This document shows positions 7,191 through 16,237 of a DNA stretch of 64,000 bases, one piece after another. The translations under genes and the position numbers were made by a program. The notes under the pieces are model-generated. The model saw only the letters and a program-made list of their open reading frames with translations. It did not search any database and was not told the DNA's origin. Source of the stretch: Bacillus sp. 103mf (GTDB taxonomy: Bacteria > Bacillota > Bacilli > Bacillales > Bacillaceae_G); the NCBI RefSeq assembly GCF_900116295.1, contig NZ_FPAF01000001.1, positions 186,001 to 250,000 on the forward strand. The letters run 5' to 3'. The stretch's first letter is position 1; every line of letters begins with the position of its first letter.

Positions 7191-9078
7191 ATCGCATAAT
7201 TTGCTTTTTCAATTGTTTAAAATAGCGTCTTCTTAATAATAAAAAGTAACATATATGAACGAGTAAAAATAGCCCGATAACGATCAGTGAAGAGCGAAGA
7301 ATCGGTGTTGTAAATAATGTTTGCAATGTTGTAAAAGCAACACTCGTATGCAAAACAGCTATAACAATCGGGATAAAGAATAACGCGCCCATTTGCACCG
7401 TTATAATTTGTTTCATTTCCTCTTCATCCATGCCGAGTTTCAATAGTGATTGATAATATTGTTTATCTGTTTCTAAATCGGTAAACAAGCGAAAATATAA
7501 AAAGCTTACAGCAGATAAATAAAAAATAGCTCCGACAAACAATCCGATAAATAAAATAATGCTTGTCAATTCTTTAATCTTATTATAAGTGATCACACGT
7601 GATGAAAATTCATACTGCCCTTTTTGATTCAGTCGTTTTTCTAATTCTGCTGCTACTTGCGTTGTTCCTTCCCAACTCTTTACTGTATATCCTGTATAAC
7701 TCACGGTTTTCTCTACTGCTGTCATTTGTTTTTCCATTTCATTGGAAACAACAAAAATCCCTCCAGGAAATACACCGCCTGAAAAAATATTTTGTTTCAA
7801 CATAGAAGAAACATGAATTTGTTTCCCACCTTCTTTCAAAGTTACATCTGGTTCTTTAGAATGATCAATAATATTACCTTCTATTCCAAAAGAAGGAACG
7901 CGAACCGCTTCATTTCCCGTTAATGTCACAGTTTCATATCCGAGCCGCTTTGCAAACTTATTATAATCATCCTGACTCATAATTACAGCTGGTTGCAAAT
8001 GGTTAGGAATAGATTGAAACTTCAACTGTGCACTTACTTTTTGGAATATGATATTTTCCTTTTGAAAAGTATCTTCAATCTCCTTTTCATATTGCCCTTT
8101 CTGTCCTTGATGTTCATTATATGTAATCAAACTAAATGCAAATGGGATGTTCTTTATCGACTCGCCCTTTTGCGCTTCTATAAAAGCAGCAAACGTTCCA
8201 ATGGCACAAAAAGCAACTGTCGAGACAATCGTGACCATAAAAAACATACGTGCATTATCTTTCATGCGGTATGCCAACATAGAAAATGATAATAAATTCG
8301 TTTTCTTCCAATAGAAAGGCTTCCATTTCTTTAAAAACTTTATGATAAATACACTAAGCTGCGAATATAAAAAATACGTGCCAATAATTACAATGGTTGC
8401 AACGGGAAGTAACAAAAACTGGACACTGCCGGGATTTGCTGTTATAGATAACATATATCCAATAGCTATTAAAGTCGCTGCTACTATAGATAATATAATT
8501 GAAGCTTTCGGTTCAGGTTTTGGCTTCTTATTCCCTTTTAATAACGCGATTACTTTTTTACTTTTCACAAAGAAACTTGTCGTAAAAGCAACAATGAAAA
8601 ACAATGCTGAAAACACAACAGCTGTTAATTTCATTGCTTTCCATGGCATATAAAGCGGCAAACTTTTTAATCCCATTACTGTACTTGCTGACAGAAAAAA
8701 TAACTTTCCAAATAAAAATCCACAAGCAATACCGCTAATAAGAGCACTTATGCCAACGATCATATTTTCAAAGAAAATCATCCGTATTAATTGCCAATTT
8801 GTAATACCATGAATCACAAAAATCCCAAACTCTTTATTCCTTATTTTTAAAAATGAACTAACAGAGTAGAAAATAAAGAAAAACGAAAAGAAATAAATAA
8901 TGTACTCCGCAACAAGCATTCCTTGCCGAATAGCACCTTGTCCATCTATATCAGGATGATAAATAAATAAAGCATATAAAAAGAAAATCATAACTGAAAA
9001 TGCACTGCTTAAAAAATAAGCGGCATATGCACGTATGTTTCGACTTACGTTTTTAAACGCGAGTTGAGAAAACGTCAT
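7189..9078 (-). CDS. BceB-type ABC transporter permease without a linked ATPase
   Basis: Membrane subunit of the peptide-antibiotic resistance/sensing ABC family (BceB, YxdM, VraG), 629 residues. It shows the family layout: four N-terminal segments, two or more in the middle, a large extracellular domain (about residues 310-500, where bacitracin-type peptides are sensed in known members) and a final FtsX domain. In the family the permease normally follows its ATPase gene and a two-component system. Here neither is adjacent: upstream is only a LysR gene. It either borrows an ATPase from another system or is a leftover. The ATG has AGGGGAAGGAAG upstream. Confidence 0.85.
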   Translation of the reverse strand: MTFSQLAFKNVSRNIRAYAAYFLSSAFSVMIFFLYALFIYHPDIDGQGAIRQGMLVAEYIIYFFSFFFIFYSVSSFLKIRNKEFGIFVIHGITNWQLIRMIFFENMIVGISALISGIACGFLFGKLFFLSASTVMGLKSLPLYMPWKAMKLTAVVFSALFFIVAFTTSFFVKSKKVIALLKGNKKPKPEPKASIILSIVAATLIAIGYMLSITANPGSVQFLLLPVATIVIIGTYFLYSQLSVFIIKFLKKWKPFYWKKTNLLSFSMLAYRMKDNARMFFMVTIVSTVAFCAIGTFAAFIEAQKGESIKNIPFAFSLITYNEHQGQKGQYEKEIEDTFQKENIIFQKVSAQLKFQSIPNHLQPAVIMSQDDYNKFAKRLGYETVTLTGNEAVRVPSFGIEGNIIDHSKEPDVTLKEGGKQIHVSSMLKQNIFSGGVFPGGIFVVSNEMEKQMTAVEKTVSYTGYTVKSWEGTTQVAAELEKRLNQKGQYEFSSRVITYNKIKELTSIILFIGLFVGAIFYLSAVSFLYFRLFTDLETDKQYYQSLLKLGMDEEEMKQIITVQMGALFFIPIVIAVLHTSVAFTTLQTLFTTPILRSSLIVIGLFLLVHICYFLLLRRRYFKQLKKQIMR

Positions 9079-9247
9079 CTTCCTTCCCCTCCCACGTTTT
9101 TTGTACTTTCATAAAAATAGGTATTATCACGAGTATAACATCTCCTTCTTCTTTCTTCTTTTTTCACTATAATAAAAAAAGAAAAAGGAAAACATCGAAC
9201 TTTCTTACATACAAGAGTACATTCTTACAGTTTTGTCATTTTTCTCG

Positions 9248-10144
9248 TCATTTTATAAGTTTGTTCATTGTCTTGTCTTTCGCTATTTTCAAAAACTCTT
9301 GTAATTCTGGATTTATATTTGCTTTTCGATATGCAACAGCTAGTTCTGCAACAATTTTAGAATCATGTATTTCTTTGTAGACAACTTCTGATTGATATAA
9401 TTTATTTGCAGACACTGGTATTACTGTTATCCCAATCCCAGCAGCCACAAGCCCTATAACTGTTTGATATTCTGTCGCCTCTTGTACAATTTGCGGACTA
9501 AACCCCGCAGCACGGCATAATGAAAGAATATTATCATATAAAGTCGGCCAAACATTTCGAGTAATGAAAACAAAAGATTCTTTTTGCAAGTCTTCAATAT
9601 ATATTGTTTGCTTATTCGCAAGTGGGTGTGCTTTCGGTAAGCAAAGTGTACAAGAAATGTGTTGAACTGTTTCTAGCTGTAATAACTGACTTGTAATAGG
9701 TGGACGCAACATCCCAACATCAATTCGATTATCATGAAGTGCATCTACTTGTTCTGGGGTAGACAATTCATGTAGTACAACAGATACATTTGGAAATTTC
9801 TTTCGATATTCCTGAACAATAGGCGGCAAAATATCGTACATCGCTGAACCAACAAACCCAATAGACAGCTCTCCGATTTCTCCCCTTTGCGCTCTCTGGG
9901 CAACTTCGACTGCCTTATCAATTTGTATAAAAGCTTTTTTCACTTCTTTTAAAAACAAATCCCCTGCTTCTGTTAATTCTACTCTTCGTTTCGTTCTTGA
10001 AAATAATGTTACTCCCATCTCTTGCTCTAATTGTTGAATCTGTTGACTTAGCGGCGGCTGTGTCATCTGCAAGCGAGCAGCTGCCCTACCAAAGTGAAGC
10101 TCTTCTGCTACAACAATAAAATATTGTAAATGCCGTAATTCCAT
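9248..10144 (-). CDS. LysR-family transcriptional regulator
   Basis: The N terminus MELRHLQYFIVVAEELHFGR with AAARLQMTQPPLSQQIQQLE is a classic LysR winged helix-turn-helix (residues 1-60), close to the AlsR/BenM/CatM branch. Residues 90-295 form the periplasmic-binding-like effector domain (IGFVGSAMYDILPPIV). The start chosen at 10144 (298 residues) has AAAGGGTG upstream and begins with the conserved MELRHLQYF. LysR regulators usually control a divergent neighbour, but the divergent side here has only a small toxin-like gene 320 bp away, so its target is unknown. Confidence 0.9.
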   Translation of the reverse strand: MELRHLQYFIVVAEELHFGRAAARLQMTQPPLSQQIQQLEQEMGVTLFSRTKRRVELTEAGDLFLKEVKKAFIQIDKAVEVAQRAQRGEIGELSIGFVGSAMYDILPPIVQEYRKKFPNVSVVLHELSTPEQVDALHDNRIDVGMLRPPITSQLLQLETVQHISCTLCLPKAHPLANKQTIYIEDLQKESFVFITRNVWPTLYDNILSLCRAAGFSPQIVQEATEYQTVIGLVAAGIGITVIPVSANKLYQSEVVYKEIHDSKIVAELAVAYRKANINPELQEFLKIAKDKTMNKLIK

Positions 10145-10449
10145 ATAGAACACCCTTTTTTATTAATATATATAATAAATTAATAACATAAGAATTATAT
10201 ATTAGACAAATATTTTTAAAGAAATCATACGGGAAAATACCATTAGAGGCACATTGAAATATTTAAGCTAATGTGGAGCCTTAGTTTAAGGAGAAATAAG
10301 AGGTAAGTACATGGGGTCACGTCACCTAAAGTAAAAAATTATACAGTGTACTTTTTATCCTTTTATTGGAATCTATTCTTTTGGAAATATGTTAAATAAA
10401 AATAATTACTTTTGTATAGGACAATCTTGAATCGGGGAAGGCTGAATGT
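10145..10449. other. Non-coding stretch between the LysR gene and the toxin-like gene
   Basis: AT-rich, with one inverted repeat GGCACATT...AATGTGGAGCC (about 10248-10278). It must carry the LysR promoter and the toxin mRNA leader. I see no gene in it. Confidence 0.5.
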
Positions 10450-10466
10450 AAGGAGGCGATCTATGA

Positions 10467-10559
10467 ATGAGTACCTATGAGGCTTTATCTCTGATGCTTA
10501 GTTTTGGTATGCTTGTAATCGCTATTCTGAAATTTAAAGATAACGACAAGAATACTTGA
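10467..10559 (+). CDS. Holin-like toxin peptide (candidate type I toxin)
   Basis: A 30-residue peptide, MSTYEALSLMLSF followed by GMLVIAILKFKDNDKNT. The pattern M-S-x-Y/F-E-x-L-x-L-M-x-S-F-G-M is that of the small 'putative holin-like toxin' family of Firmicutes, which overlaps the TxpA/BsrG type I toxins. It has one membrane helix and a charged tail. A strong AAGGAGG (10450-10456) lies 10 bases upstream. That site is better spaced for an ATG at 10463, which encodes only MNEYL and overlaps the real start, perhaps damping translation. A terminator follows at once. A weak leftward promoter downstream could make an antisense RNA. Confidence 0.7.
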   Translation: MSTYEALSLMLSFGMLVIAILKFKDNDKNT

Positions 10560-10584
10560 ACACGCTGAATATGCGTGTTTTTTT
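10559..10584 (+). terminator. Terminator of the toxin-like gene
   Basis: AACACGC-TGAATAT-GCGTGTT followed by TTTTT, beginning at the toxin stop codon. Confidence 0.85.
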
Positions 10585-10863
10585 GATGACTAATATTATC
10601 TTATCTATATACTATAAGGGCTATAGACCCATTGCCATCAAGCTAACAAGAACGAGTTATCCCAAGAGCAAAATGCACAAATTTTTCGTTCATACAAATT
10701 GCAGCTGCTCCAATCCACCGTTCCACACTTATCCCTCCCTTGCATATTATTCTGTATTCTACTTATTTTCCCCTCGAAAAAAGAGGAAAAAACTTATAAT
10801 CTATCGAATATTTCCAACAACTTCATTGACAGCGCATTCCAAAAAACAGAAAGGAATGATTCT

Positions 10864-11070
10864 GTGAAAATTTCTAAGTATGTTGTGGATTGTGTATTTT
10901 GTGAGAAAAATCGAAGAACAAGACAAGCAACTGTGACTGTTTCTGCCTCTTCTAACCTATTAGCAATTCAAAAAATAACAGAAGAATGTCAGCGACGTTT
11001 CGGGAAAACATTATTATTAAAAGCGGAAATTATAAAAGAAGAATTCATTGCAGAAACAACGAAAAGCTGA
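10864..11070 (+). CDS. Small conserved protein with a CxxC pair, unknown function
   Basis: A 68-residue protein from GTG at 10864, with AAAGGA 8 bases upstream; the in-frame region before the GTG has no comparable site. It opens with a Cys-Val-Phe-Cys pair in a basic context (DCVFCEKNRRTRQATV), which could bind metal, and then a helix-rich part. There is no signal peptide or membrane segment. The stop codon overlaps the stem of a terminator. I do not recognise a family. Confidence 0.6.
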   Translation: MKISKYVVDCVFCEKNRRTRQATVTVSASSNLLAIQKITEECQRRFGKTLLLKAEIIKEEFIAETTKS

Positions 11071-11087
11071 CCAAAATGGTCAGCTTT
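11063..11087 (+). terminator. Hairpin terminator of the small CxxC gene
   Basis: AAAGCTGACCA-AAA-TGGTCAGCTTT, an 11-bp perfect stem with a short T-rich tail. Confidence 0.7.
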
Positions 11088-11419
11088 CTATTTCCGATCG
11101 TACACAGGGAAAACATTTGCGTTTTCTTTCCGTACATATTATCACATGAAGATTAGGGGCATCCTCTATGAAATCGGAATTTTTCCATTATGTGCGTTCC
11201 ATAATGGATATCGAACAATATTTTCTGTATAATCTACAACAAATTATCCAGAAAAAAGGGAAGATTAGTTCGCATTTTTAAAAAAGGGATAGGGATATTA
11301 CCGGTAATACTTCAAACATTCGAACGTTACATCTATTATAATATAGTAATCTTCTTCATATCGGAAATATGTATTACATATATAATTAATATGTAATACA
11401 TATTAATCTCTTATTCCTA

Positions 11420-11600
11420 GGATTAATAAACCCCTCTCTTTTTAAGGGGGGCGAGAGCATCTGGCCGTGCATAGAGGCGGTCAGGACCTTTTTCTGCCAC
11501 AGGCGAGGTTTAAAACAAAAAAAGAAAGCAAGTAGCGGTCATTGTGTATTCTGCATAGCAGTGACTTATATGTCTAAAAAATAAAATGAATATATATAAT
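11420..11600 (-). repeat. Dispersed repeat copy
   Basis: Core GGCGAGAGCATCTGGCCGTG and CATAGAGGCGGTCAGGACC in inverse orientation, followed by TTCTGCATAGCAGTGACTTATATG. The 11088-11419 stretch before it shows no gene, only an AT-rich run with repeated ATGTATTACATAT-like palindromes. Confidence 0.75.
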
Positions 11601-11648
11601 CAAGTTATTTATACTATTTTTAAGAAAAAAGCCTTCCAAGCTTTATTC

Positions 11649-13415
11649 TCACAATGCTTTCTGAAGACTTCCTTTATTCTGCAACAAATACATATTGTAA
11701 TATAACCCTTGTTGCGTCAGCAATTCCTGATGTGTTCCTTTTTCCGCAATTTGGCCGTCATGCATCACAAAAATTTGGTCTGCATCTTGAATTGTAGATA
11801 AGCGATGTGCAATTGCGATAGTTGTTCTCCCTTTTCGCATATGCTGCAGTGCTGTTTGAATAGCTTCTTCTGTTTCTGTATCAATATTTGCCGTTGCTTC
11901 ATCTAACACTAATACTTTTGGATTTGTTGCAACAGTTCTCGCAAATGCTACAAGTTGTCTTTGACCACTTGAAAACGCCGCCCCTCTCTCAACTACTTCT
12001 GTATCATATTGATTTGGTAGCTGTTCAATAAATGTATTTGCCTGCACAAATTTTGCAGCCGTTTCGACTTCTTCATCTGTAATATTTTCATCGTACATAC
12101 GAATGTTTTGCTTCACTGTTCCAGCAAATAAGAAAGCATCTTGCAATACAAGACCAATGCGTTTCCTTATCTCCTTTTCTTGAAAGTTCTCTAGTCGAAC
12201 TCCATCAACTACAATTTCCCCTTCATTAACATGATAAAAACGCATCAATAAGTTCATAATTGTACTTTTTCCACTACCTGTATGCCCAACAAATGCAACG
12301 GTTTGCCCAGGTTTCACATGAAAAGACACATTTTTCAGCACATCGCGTTTTCCATCATAAGAGAAAGTAACATTTTTAAACTCAATTTCCCCTTCCGTCA
12401 TGAAAGGAGTTCCATTCCCTTGTTGGACTGGTGCTAAATCTTTTTCATCCATTAAAAGAAACACACGTGATGATGATACAACCGCTTGCTGAAAGAAAGA
12501 CAATTTCATCATCATTTCATTTACTGGATCAAAGAAACGATGAATGTAGTTCACAAAGGCATATAATACACCTACTTCAACAGGGCTATGCATTGCATCA
12601 ATCCCAAACAACGTGAGCACCAATACGATTGCCAAAATATGAACAAGATCGGTTGCTGGGCGTAAAAAGAGTGCATCTAACTTCAAATTACGGCGCCCTG
12701 CTCCGTAATGTTTTTCATTCACTTCTTCAAATTCTTTACGCATTCGTTTTTCTTGGCGGAATACTTGAATAATGTTCATGCCTTGAATCGATTCATTCAA
12801 TTTTGCATTTAAAACACTTAATTGATTGCGGAGTTCTAAATAAAAAACTGAACTTTTCCGACGATAAAGAGCCATAATCGTAATCATTATTGGGATAAGA
12901 AGTAACGAAAACAGTGCAAGTTTCACATTCAATAAAAACATAGATATTAAAATACCGATTAAAAATACAATATTTTTTACGAAGGTGGATAATACACTCA
13001 CAAAGAAATCTTTAATTGCTTCTGTATCGTTTGTTATTCGCGAAACGAGCGTTCCAATCGGTGTACGATCAAAGAAGCTAAGCGATAAACTTTGTACATG
13101 CTCATACACTTCCACACGCATATCTTGCACAATTTTGAAGGCAATATTTTGGAAATACAATAAGTTCAAATACGTAAAGAGGACTTTTAATAAATGAAAT
13201 ACGATGTAAACAATAAATAACGTTACTAATACATTTTGCTCAAAATTCTTCGGAACTAAATGCTCATCAATAAATTTCTTAATTAAAAAAGGACCCATCA
13301 TTTCCGCTATAGTTGCACCCACTAAAAATAGAAACGCGAATGTCAGCAGTTTTTTATATGGCTTCATATATGATAATAGACGCCATAGATCACTTCGTTT
13401 TTCCCCCTGCATCAT
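11649..13415 (-). CDS. Heterodimeric ABC exporter, subunit 2 (catalytic Glu, degenerate signature)
   Basis: Half-transporter of 588 residues: six membrane segments (about 20-310) fused to a nucleotide-binding domain (about 340-588). Walker A is GHTGSGKST and Walker B VLVLDEATANID with the catalytic glutamate intact, while the signature is FSSGQ instead of LSGGQ. This complements subunit 1, which has the opposite defects, so the pair should form one working and one degenerate ATP site as in BmrC/BmrD-type multidrug exporters. The start overlaps the stop of subunit 1 (ATGA). A second ATG one codon later is equally possible. Confidence 0.9.
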   Translation of the reverse strand: MMQGEKRSDLWRLLSYMKPYKKLLTFAFLFLVGATIAEMMGPFLIKKFIDEHLVPKNFEQNVLVTLFIVYIVFHLLKVLFTYLNLLYFQNIAFKIVQDMRVEVYEHVQSLSLSFFDRTPIGTLVSRITNDTEAIKDFFVSVLSTFVKNIVFLIGILISMFLLNVKLALFSLLLIPIMITIMALYRRKSSVFYLELRNQLSVLNAKLNESIQGMNIIQVFRQEKRMRKEFEEVNEKHYGAGRRNLKLDALFLRPATDLVHILAIVLVLTLFGIDAMHSPVEVGVLYAFVNYIHRFFDPVNEMMMKLSFFQQAVVSSSRVFLLMDEKDLAPVQQGNGTPFMTEGEIEFKNVTFSYDGKRDVLKNVSFHVKPGQTVAFVGHTGSGKSTIMNLLMRFYHVNEGEIVVDGVRLENFQEKEIRKRIGLVLQDAFLFAGTVKQNIRMYDENITDEEVETAAKFVQANTFIEQLPNQYDTEVVERGAAFSSGQRQLVAFARTVATNPKVLVLDEATANIDTETEEAIQTALQHMRKGRTTIAIAHRLSTIQDADQIFVMHDGQIAEKGTHQELLTQQGLYYNMYLLQNKGSLQKAL

Positions 13416-15163
13416 ACTCCTCCCTTCTCAACTAACGATTCTAATTGCTGACTTTCATACATGTCTTTATACCAGCCATCTTGTTGCATTAAACTTTCAT
13501 GCGTACCACGCTGTACAATCTTTCCATCATCAATAACAAGAATTAAATTTGCATGTTGAATCGCACTTAAACGGTGCGCTGTAATAATAGTCGTTTTATT
13601 TTGTCGTTCACGTTTTAATGACGCCAAAATCGTTTCTTCTGTCTTTGCATCTACTGCTGATAAACAGTCATCTAAAATTAAAATTTCAGCATTGGTTAAT
13701 AATGCACGTGCAATCGAAATACGTTGCTTTTGACCACCTGATAAAGAAACACCTCGTTCACCAACTACAGTTTCATATCCTTCTGGAAATTTTGTAATAT
13801 CCTCATGAATACATGCTATAGTAGCAGCATGTGCAATATCTTTATATGTAGCACTAGGTTTTCCAAATGCGATATTTTCTCCTATACTCGCAGAAAATAA
13901 AAAATGATCCTGTGGTACATATGAAATTGCGGAACGAATAGCATGTAGTGTCATATCTCGAATATCAGTTTCTCCAATTCGCACGCCCCCATCAAAATGA
14001 TCATATTCTCGAATTAAACATTTTAATAATGTCGTTTTCCCTGCTCCAGTACGACCTACAATCCCTAAAGTTTCCCCTTTTTGTAAAGAAAAATGAATGT
14101 CTTGTAAATTTGTTACTTCATTTTTCTTATACGAGAATGTGTCAATATCAAAATTGATATCACCACTTGCTATTTCTTCACTTGCTCCTTCTCTATTTAC
14201 CACATCAGACACTTGCATAAATAAATTTTGAATACGATCATAAGAAGCACGGCCGCGCTCCATAATATTAAATAACCAACCGAATGCTAACATAGGCCAT
14301 ACGAGTGTCCCTAAGTAAGCAGTAAATGTAATAAGTTCCCCAATCGTAATCTCCCCACGAACAACCAATACAGAGCCATAACACACTGCAATTAAAAAAG
14401 AAAAACCTACAATTAAAGTAATTGTCGGATCAAATAATGAATCAATGCGAGCAACGAGAATATTTTTCTGTACCACCTCTTCTGATTTATTACGAAATGA
14501 TTGTAAATCTTCTTTTTCTTGACCAAGTGAACGAATTACCTTCATTCCACTCATACTTTCCTGAACTTTATCATTGATTTCTGAAAAAGCCTGTTGCGCT
14601 TTATGAAAACGACGATGTAACAAAGTTCCGTAGTAGTTCGTTGCAATCGCTACGATTGGCATTGGAATTAAACTGAGTAATGTTAATTTCCAGCTAATTG
14701 TAAACCCCATCGCAACGAGAACACACCCGCCTACTGCTAATGAATCTACAAACGTTAATACTCCGGAACCTGCTGTTTGCTGGACTGCTTGAATATCATT
14801 CGTTGCGTGTGCCATTAAATCACCGGTACGATGTTTTTGGTAAAATGATGGACTCATATTCGTAAAATGTTCATACAGCTCTCGGCGTAATTGACGGGCT
14901 AACTTTAAAGAAGAACCAAAAATCATCATGCGCCACAAATAACGCAAAATATACATCATCACCCCAGCACCAACTAAAATTCCTGCCCATTGTAATAACT
15001 TCTGAGTCGTTAATGAATGATTGTTAATTTCATCAACAATGATACCAATTATTTTTGGTGGTACGAGCTCAAGAAGAGCAACGCCAAACAATAAAAAAAT
15101 ACCAATTATGTATGCTCGCTTCTCTTGTTTAAAAAACCATGCCAAGTCTAAAAAAACCTTCAT
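13412..15163 (-). CDS. Heterodimeric ABC exporter, subunit 1 (Asp in place of catalytic Glu)
   Basis: Half-transporter of 583 residues, six membrane segments then a nucleotide-binding domain. Walker A GRTGAGKTT and signature LSGGQ are canonical, but Walker B reads ILILDDCLSAVD, with aspartate where the catalytic glutamate belongs. In heterodimeric exporters this marks the degenerate subunit. The start MKVFLDLAWFF at 15163 has ATAGGAGG upstream; in-frame codons before it lack a site. It is translationally coupled to subunit 2. Likely export of drugs or lipophilic compounds; the substrate is unknown. Confidence 0.9.
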   Translation of the reverse strand: MKVFLDLAWFFKQEKRAYIIGIFLLFGVALLELVPPKIIGIIVDEINNHSLTTQKLLQWAGILVGAGVMMYILRYLWRMMIFGSSLKLARQLRRELYEHFTNMSPSFYQKHRTGDLMAHATNDIQAVQQTAGSGVLTFVDSLAVGGCVLVAMGFTISWKLTLLSLIPMPIVAIATNYYGTLLHRRFHKAQQAFSEINDKVQESMSGMKVIRSLGQEKEDLQSFRNKSEEVVQKNILVARIDSLFDPTITLIVGFSFLIAVCYGSVLVVRGEITIGELITFTAYLGTLVWPMLAFGWLFNIMERGRASYDRIQNLFMQVSDVVNREGASEEIASGDINFDIDTFSYKKNEVTNLQDIHFSLQKGETLGIVGRTGAGKTTLLKCLIREYDHFDGGVRIGETDIRDMTLHAIRSAISYVPQDHFLFSASIGENIAFGKPSATYKDIAHAATIACIHEDITKFPEGYETVVGERGVSLSGGQKQRISIARALLTNAEILILDDCLSAVDAKTEETILASLKRERQNKTTIITAHRLSAIQHANLILVIDDGKIVQRGTHESLMQQDGWYKDMYESQQLESLVEKGGV

Positions 15164-15253
15164 TATATACCTCCTATCCCAAATGAGCGATGTTTTTAGT
15201 TTATCAAAAATACTGAATTTTTTAAAGTTTAAAACATTTTTAGAAGACAAAAT

Positions 15254-15284
15254 AAAAGGGCACTCCTCTTCGAGTGCCCTTTTT
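15254..15284. terminator. Terminator downstream of yneF
   Basis: AAAAGGGCACTC, a 7-base loop, GAGTGCCCTTTT. On the minus strand it ends the tkt-sirA-yneF side and separates it from the ABC exporter pair. Confidence 0.85.
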
Positions 15285-15289
15285 AGCGC

Positions 15290-15514
15290 TTATTTCAGTT
15301 GTTGCTTGTTCATTGCGCTCATCATTTGATTGATTTTCTTTTGGGATGGTTTTTGTCCCATTTGCATCATCATCATTTTTAACATTTGTTCATTAATTGG
15401 TGGATTTTTTTGTAAATAGTTCATCATATATTTGCGTGCGATAAAAAATCCTAACGCTACGCCTGCAGCTAGTCCTGCTAATACGCTCAATAGAACAATT
15501 ACCCAAGTTGACAT
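15290..15514 (-). CDS. yneF: YneF family membrane protein (UPF0154)
   Basis: A 74-residue protein with one N-terminal membrane segment ([20 protein letters not shown]) and a Met/Gln/Lys-rich cytosolic tail, matching B. subtilis YneF in length, sequence character and place after sirA. ATG with AAGGAGGAAAATAT upstream. Function unknown. Confidence 0.9.
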   Translation of the reverse strand: MSTWVIVLLSVLAGLAAGVALGFFIARKYMMNYLQKNPPINEQMLKMMMMQMGQKPSQKKINQMMSAMNKQQLK

Positions 15515-15592
15515 ATATTTTCCTCCTTCATGTTGTCTACCTTACAGTGTACTAAAACCTTTTCAATAAGACAAGATTGTATTCGACATTTT

Positions 15593-16033
15593 TTATATAT
15601 AAGTACGTACTTGTTTGAGAGGATTTAACCATCCATACTGTTTACTCTCATAATCCATCGCAAGAAATGTCATTTCACATTTTCTAAGCACTTCAAAAAT
15701 AGCTGTTTCTAACTCAACATTTCTAGAAGTGTACATTCGGATATACTGCGATTTAATACTCACTTCACCGTATACATTTTCATTAGACACTATATGCATA
15801 TAATCATTTCTTTCATATTTCTCATATGTCCGCAGTGCTTGTTCCATTTTATGATGTAATTTCATTACTTGTAAAGGCAACGTTATATACTTCATTTGTT
15901 TATACAACACTTTCTTTTCTGAAAGGGAACGAGACTGTGCAAAACGAGTAAACAAATCAAACAATAAAAATTCACGACCGAAATACGTCTTCGTAATATC
16001 TTCTTGAATTAAGTATAATTCATACGTTCTCAT
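15593..16033 (-). CDS. sirA: Sporulation inhibitor of DNA replication SirA
   Basis: A 146-residue protein recognised by its Y-LIQEDITKTYFGREFLLFDLF N-terminal region (here starting MRTYELYLIQEDI), its length and its place between yneF and tkt, as in B. subtilis (yneE). In B. subtilis SirA binds domain I of the initiator DnaA at the onset of sporulation and blocks new rounds of replication; it is made under Spo0A control. The ATG has GGGAGGGAAAGT upstream. Confidence 0.85.
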   Translation of the reverse strand: MRTYELYLIQEDITKTYFGREFLLFDLFTRFAQSRSLSEKKVLYKQMKYITLPLQVMKLHHKMEQALRTYEKYERNDYMHIVSNENVYGEVSIKSQYIRMYTSRNVELETAIFEVLRKCEMTFLAMDYESKQYGWLNPLKQVRTYI

Positions 16034-16200
16034 ACTTTCCCTCCCGCATTGGACAACTTATTCCCTTCATTATATAGAAGTAAATATGCAATGATTGTCT
16101 GACTGCGGAGAAAGAAAAAACTTTTTCTGTCGAATAAAGCAAAACTTCCATCAGTAGGTTTTACTGCAAAAAAACAACGAAATAACTTCTTTTACATAGA

Positions 16201-16228
16201 AAAATCCCTCCATGCTGGAGAGATTTTT
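16201..16228. terminator. Terminator downstream of tkt
   Basis: AAAATCCCTCCA-TGC-TGGAGAGATTTTT. It separates tkt from sirA. Confidence 0.8.
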
Positions 16229-16237
16229 CTAAAATCA

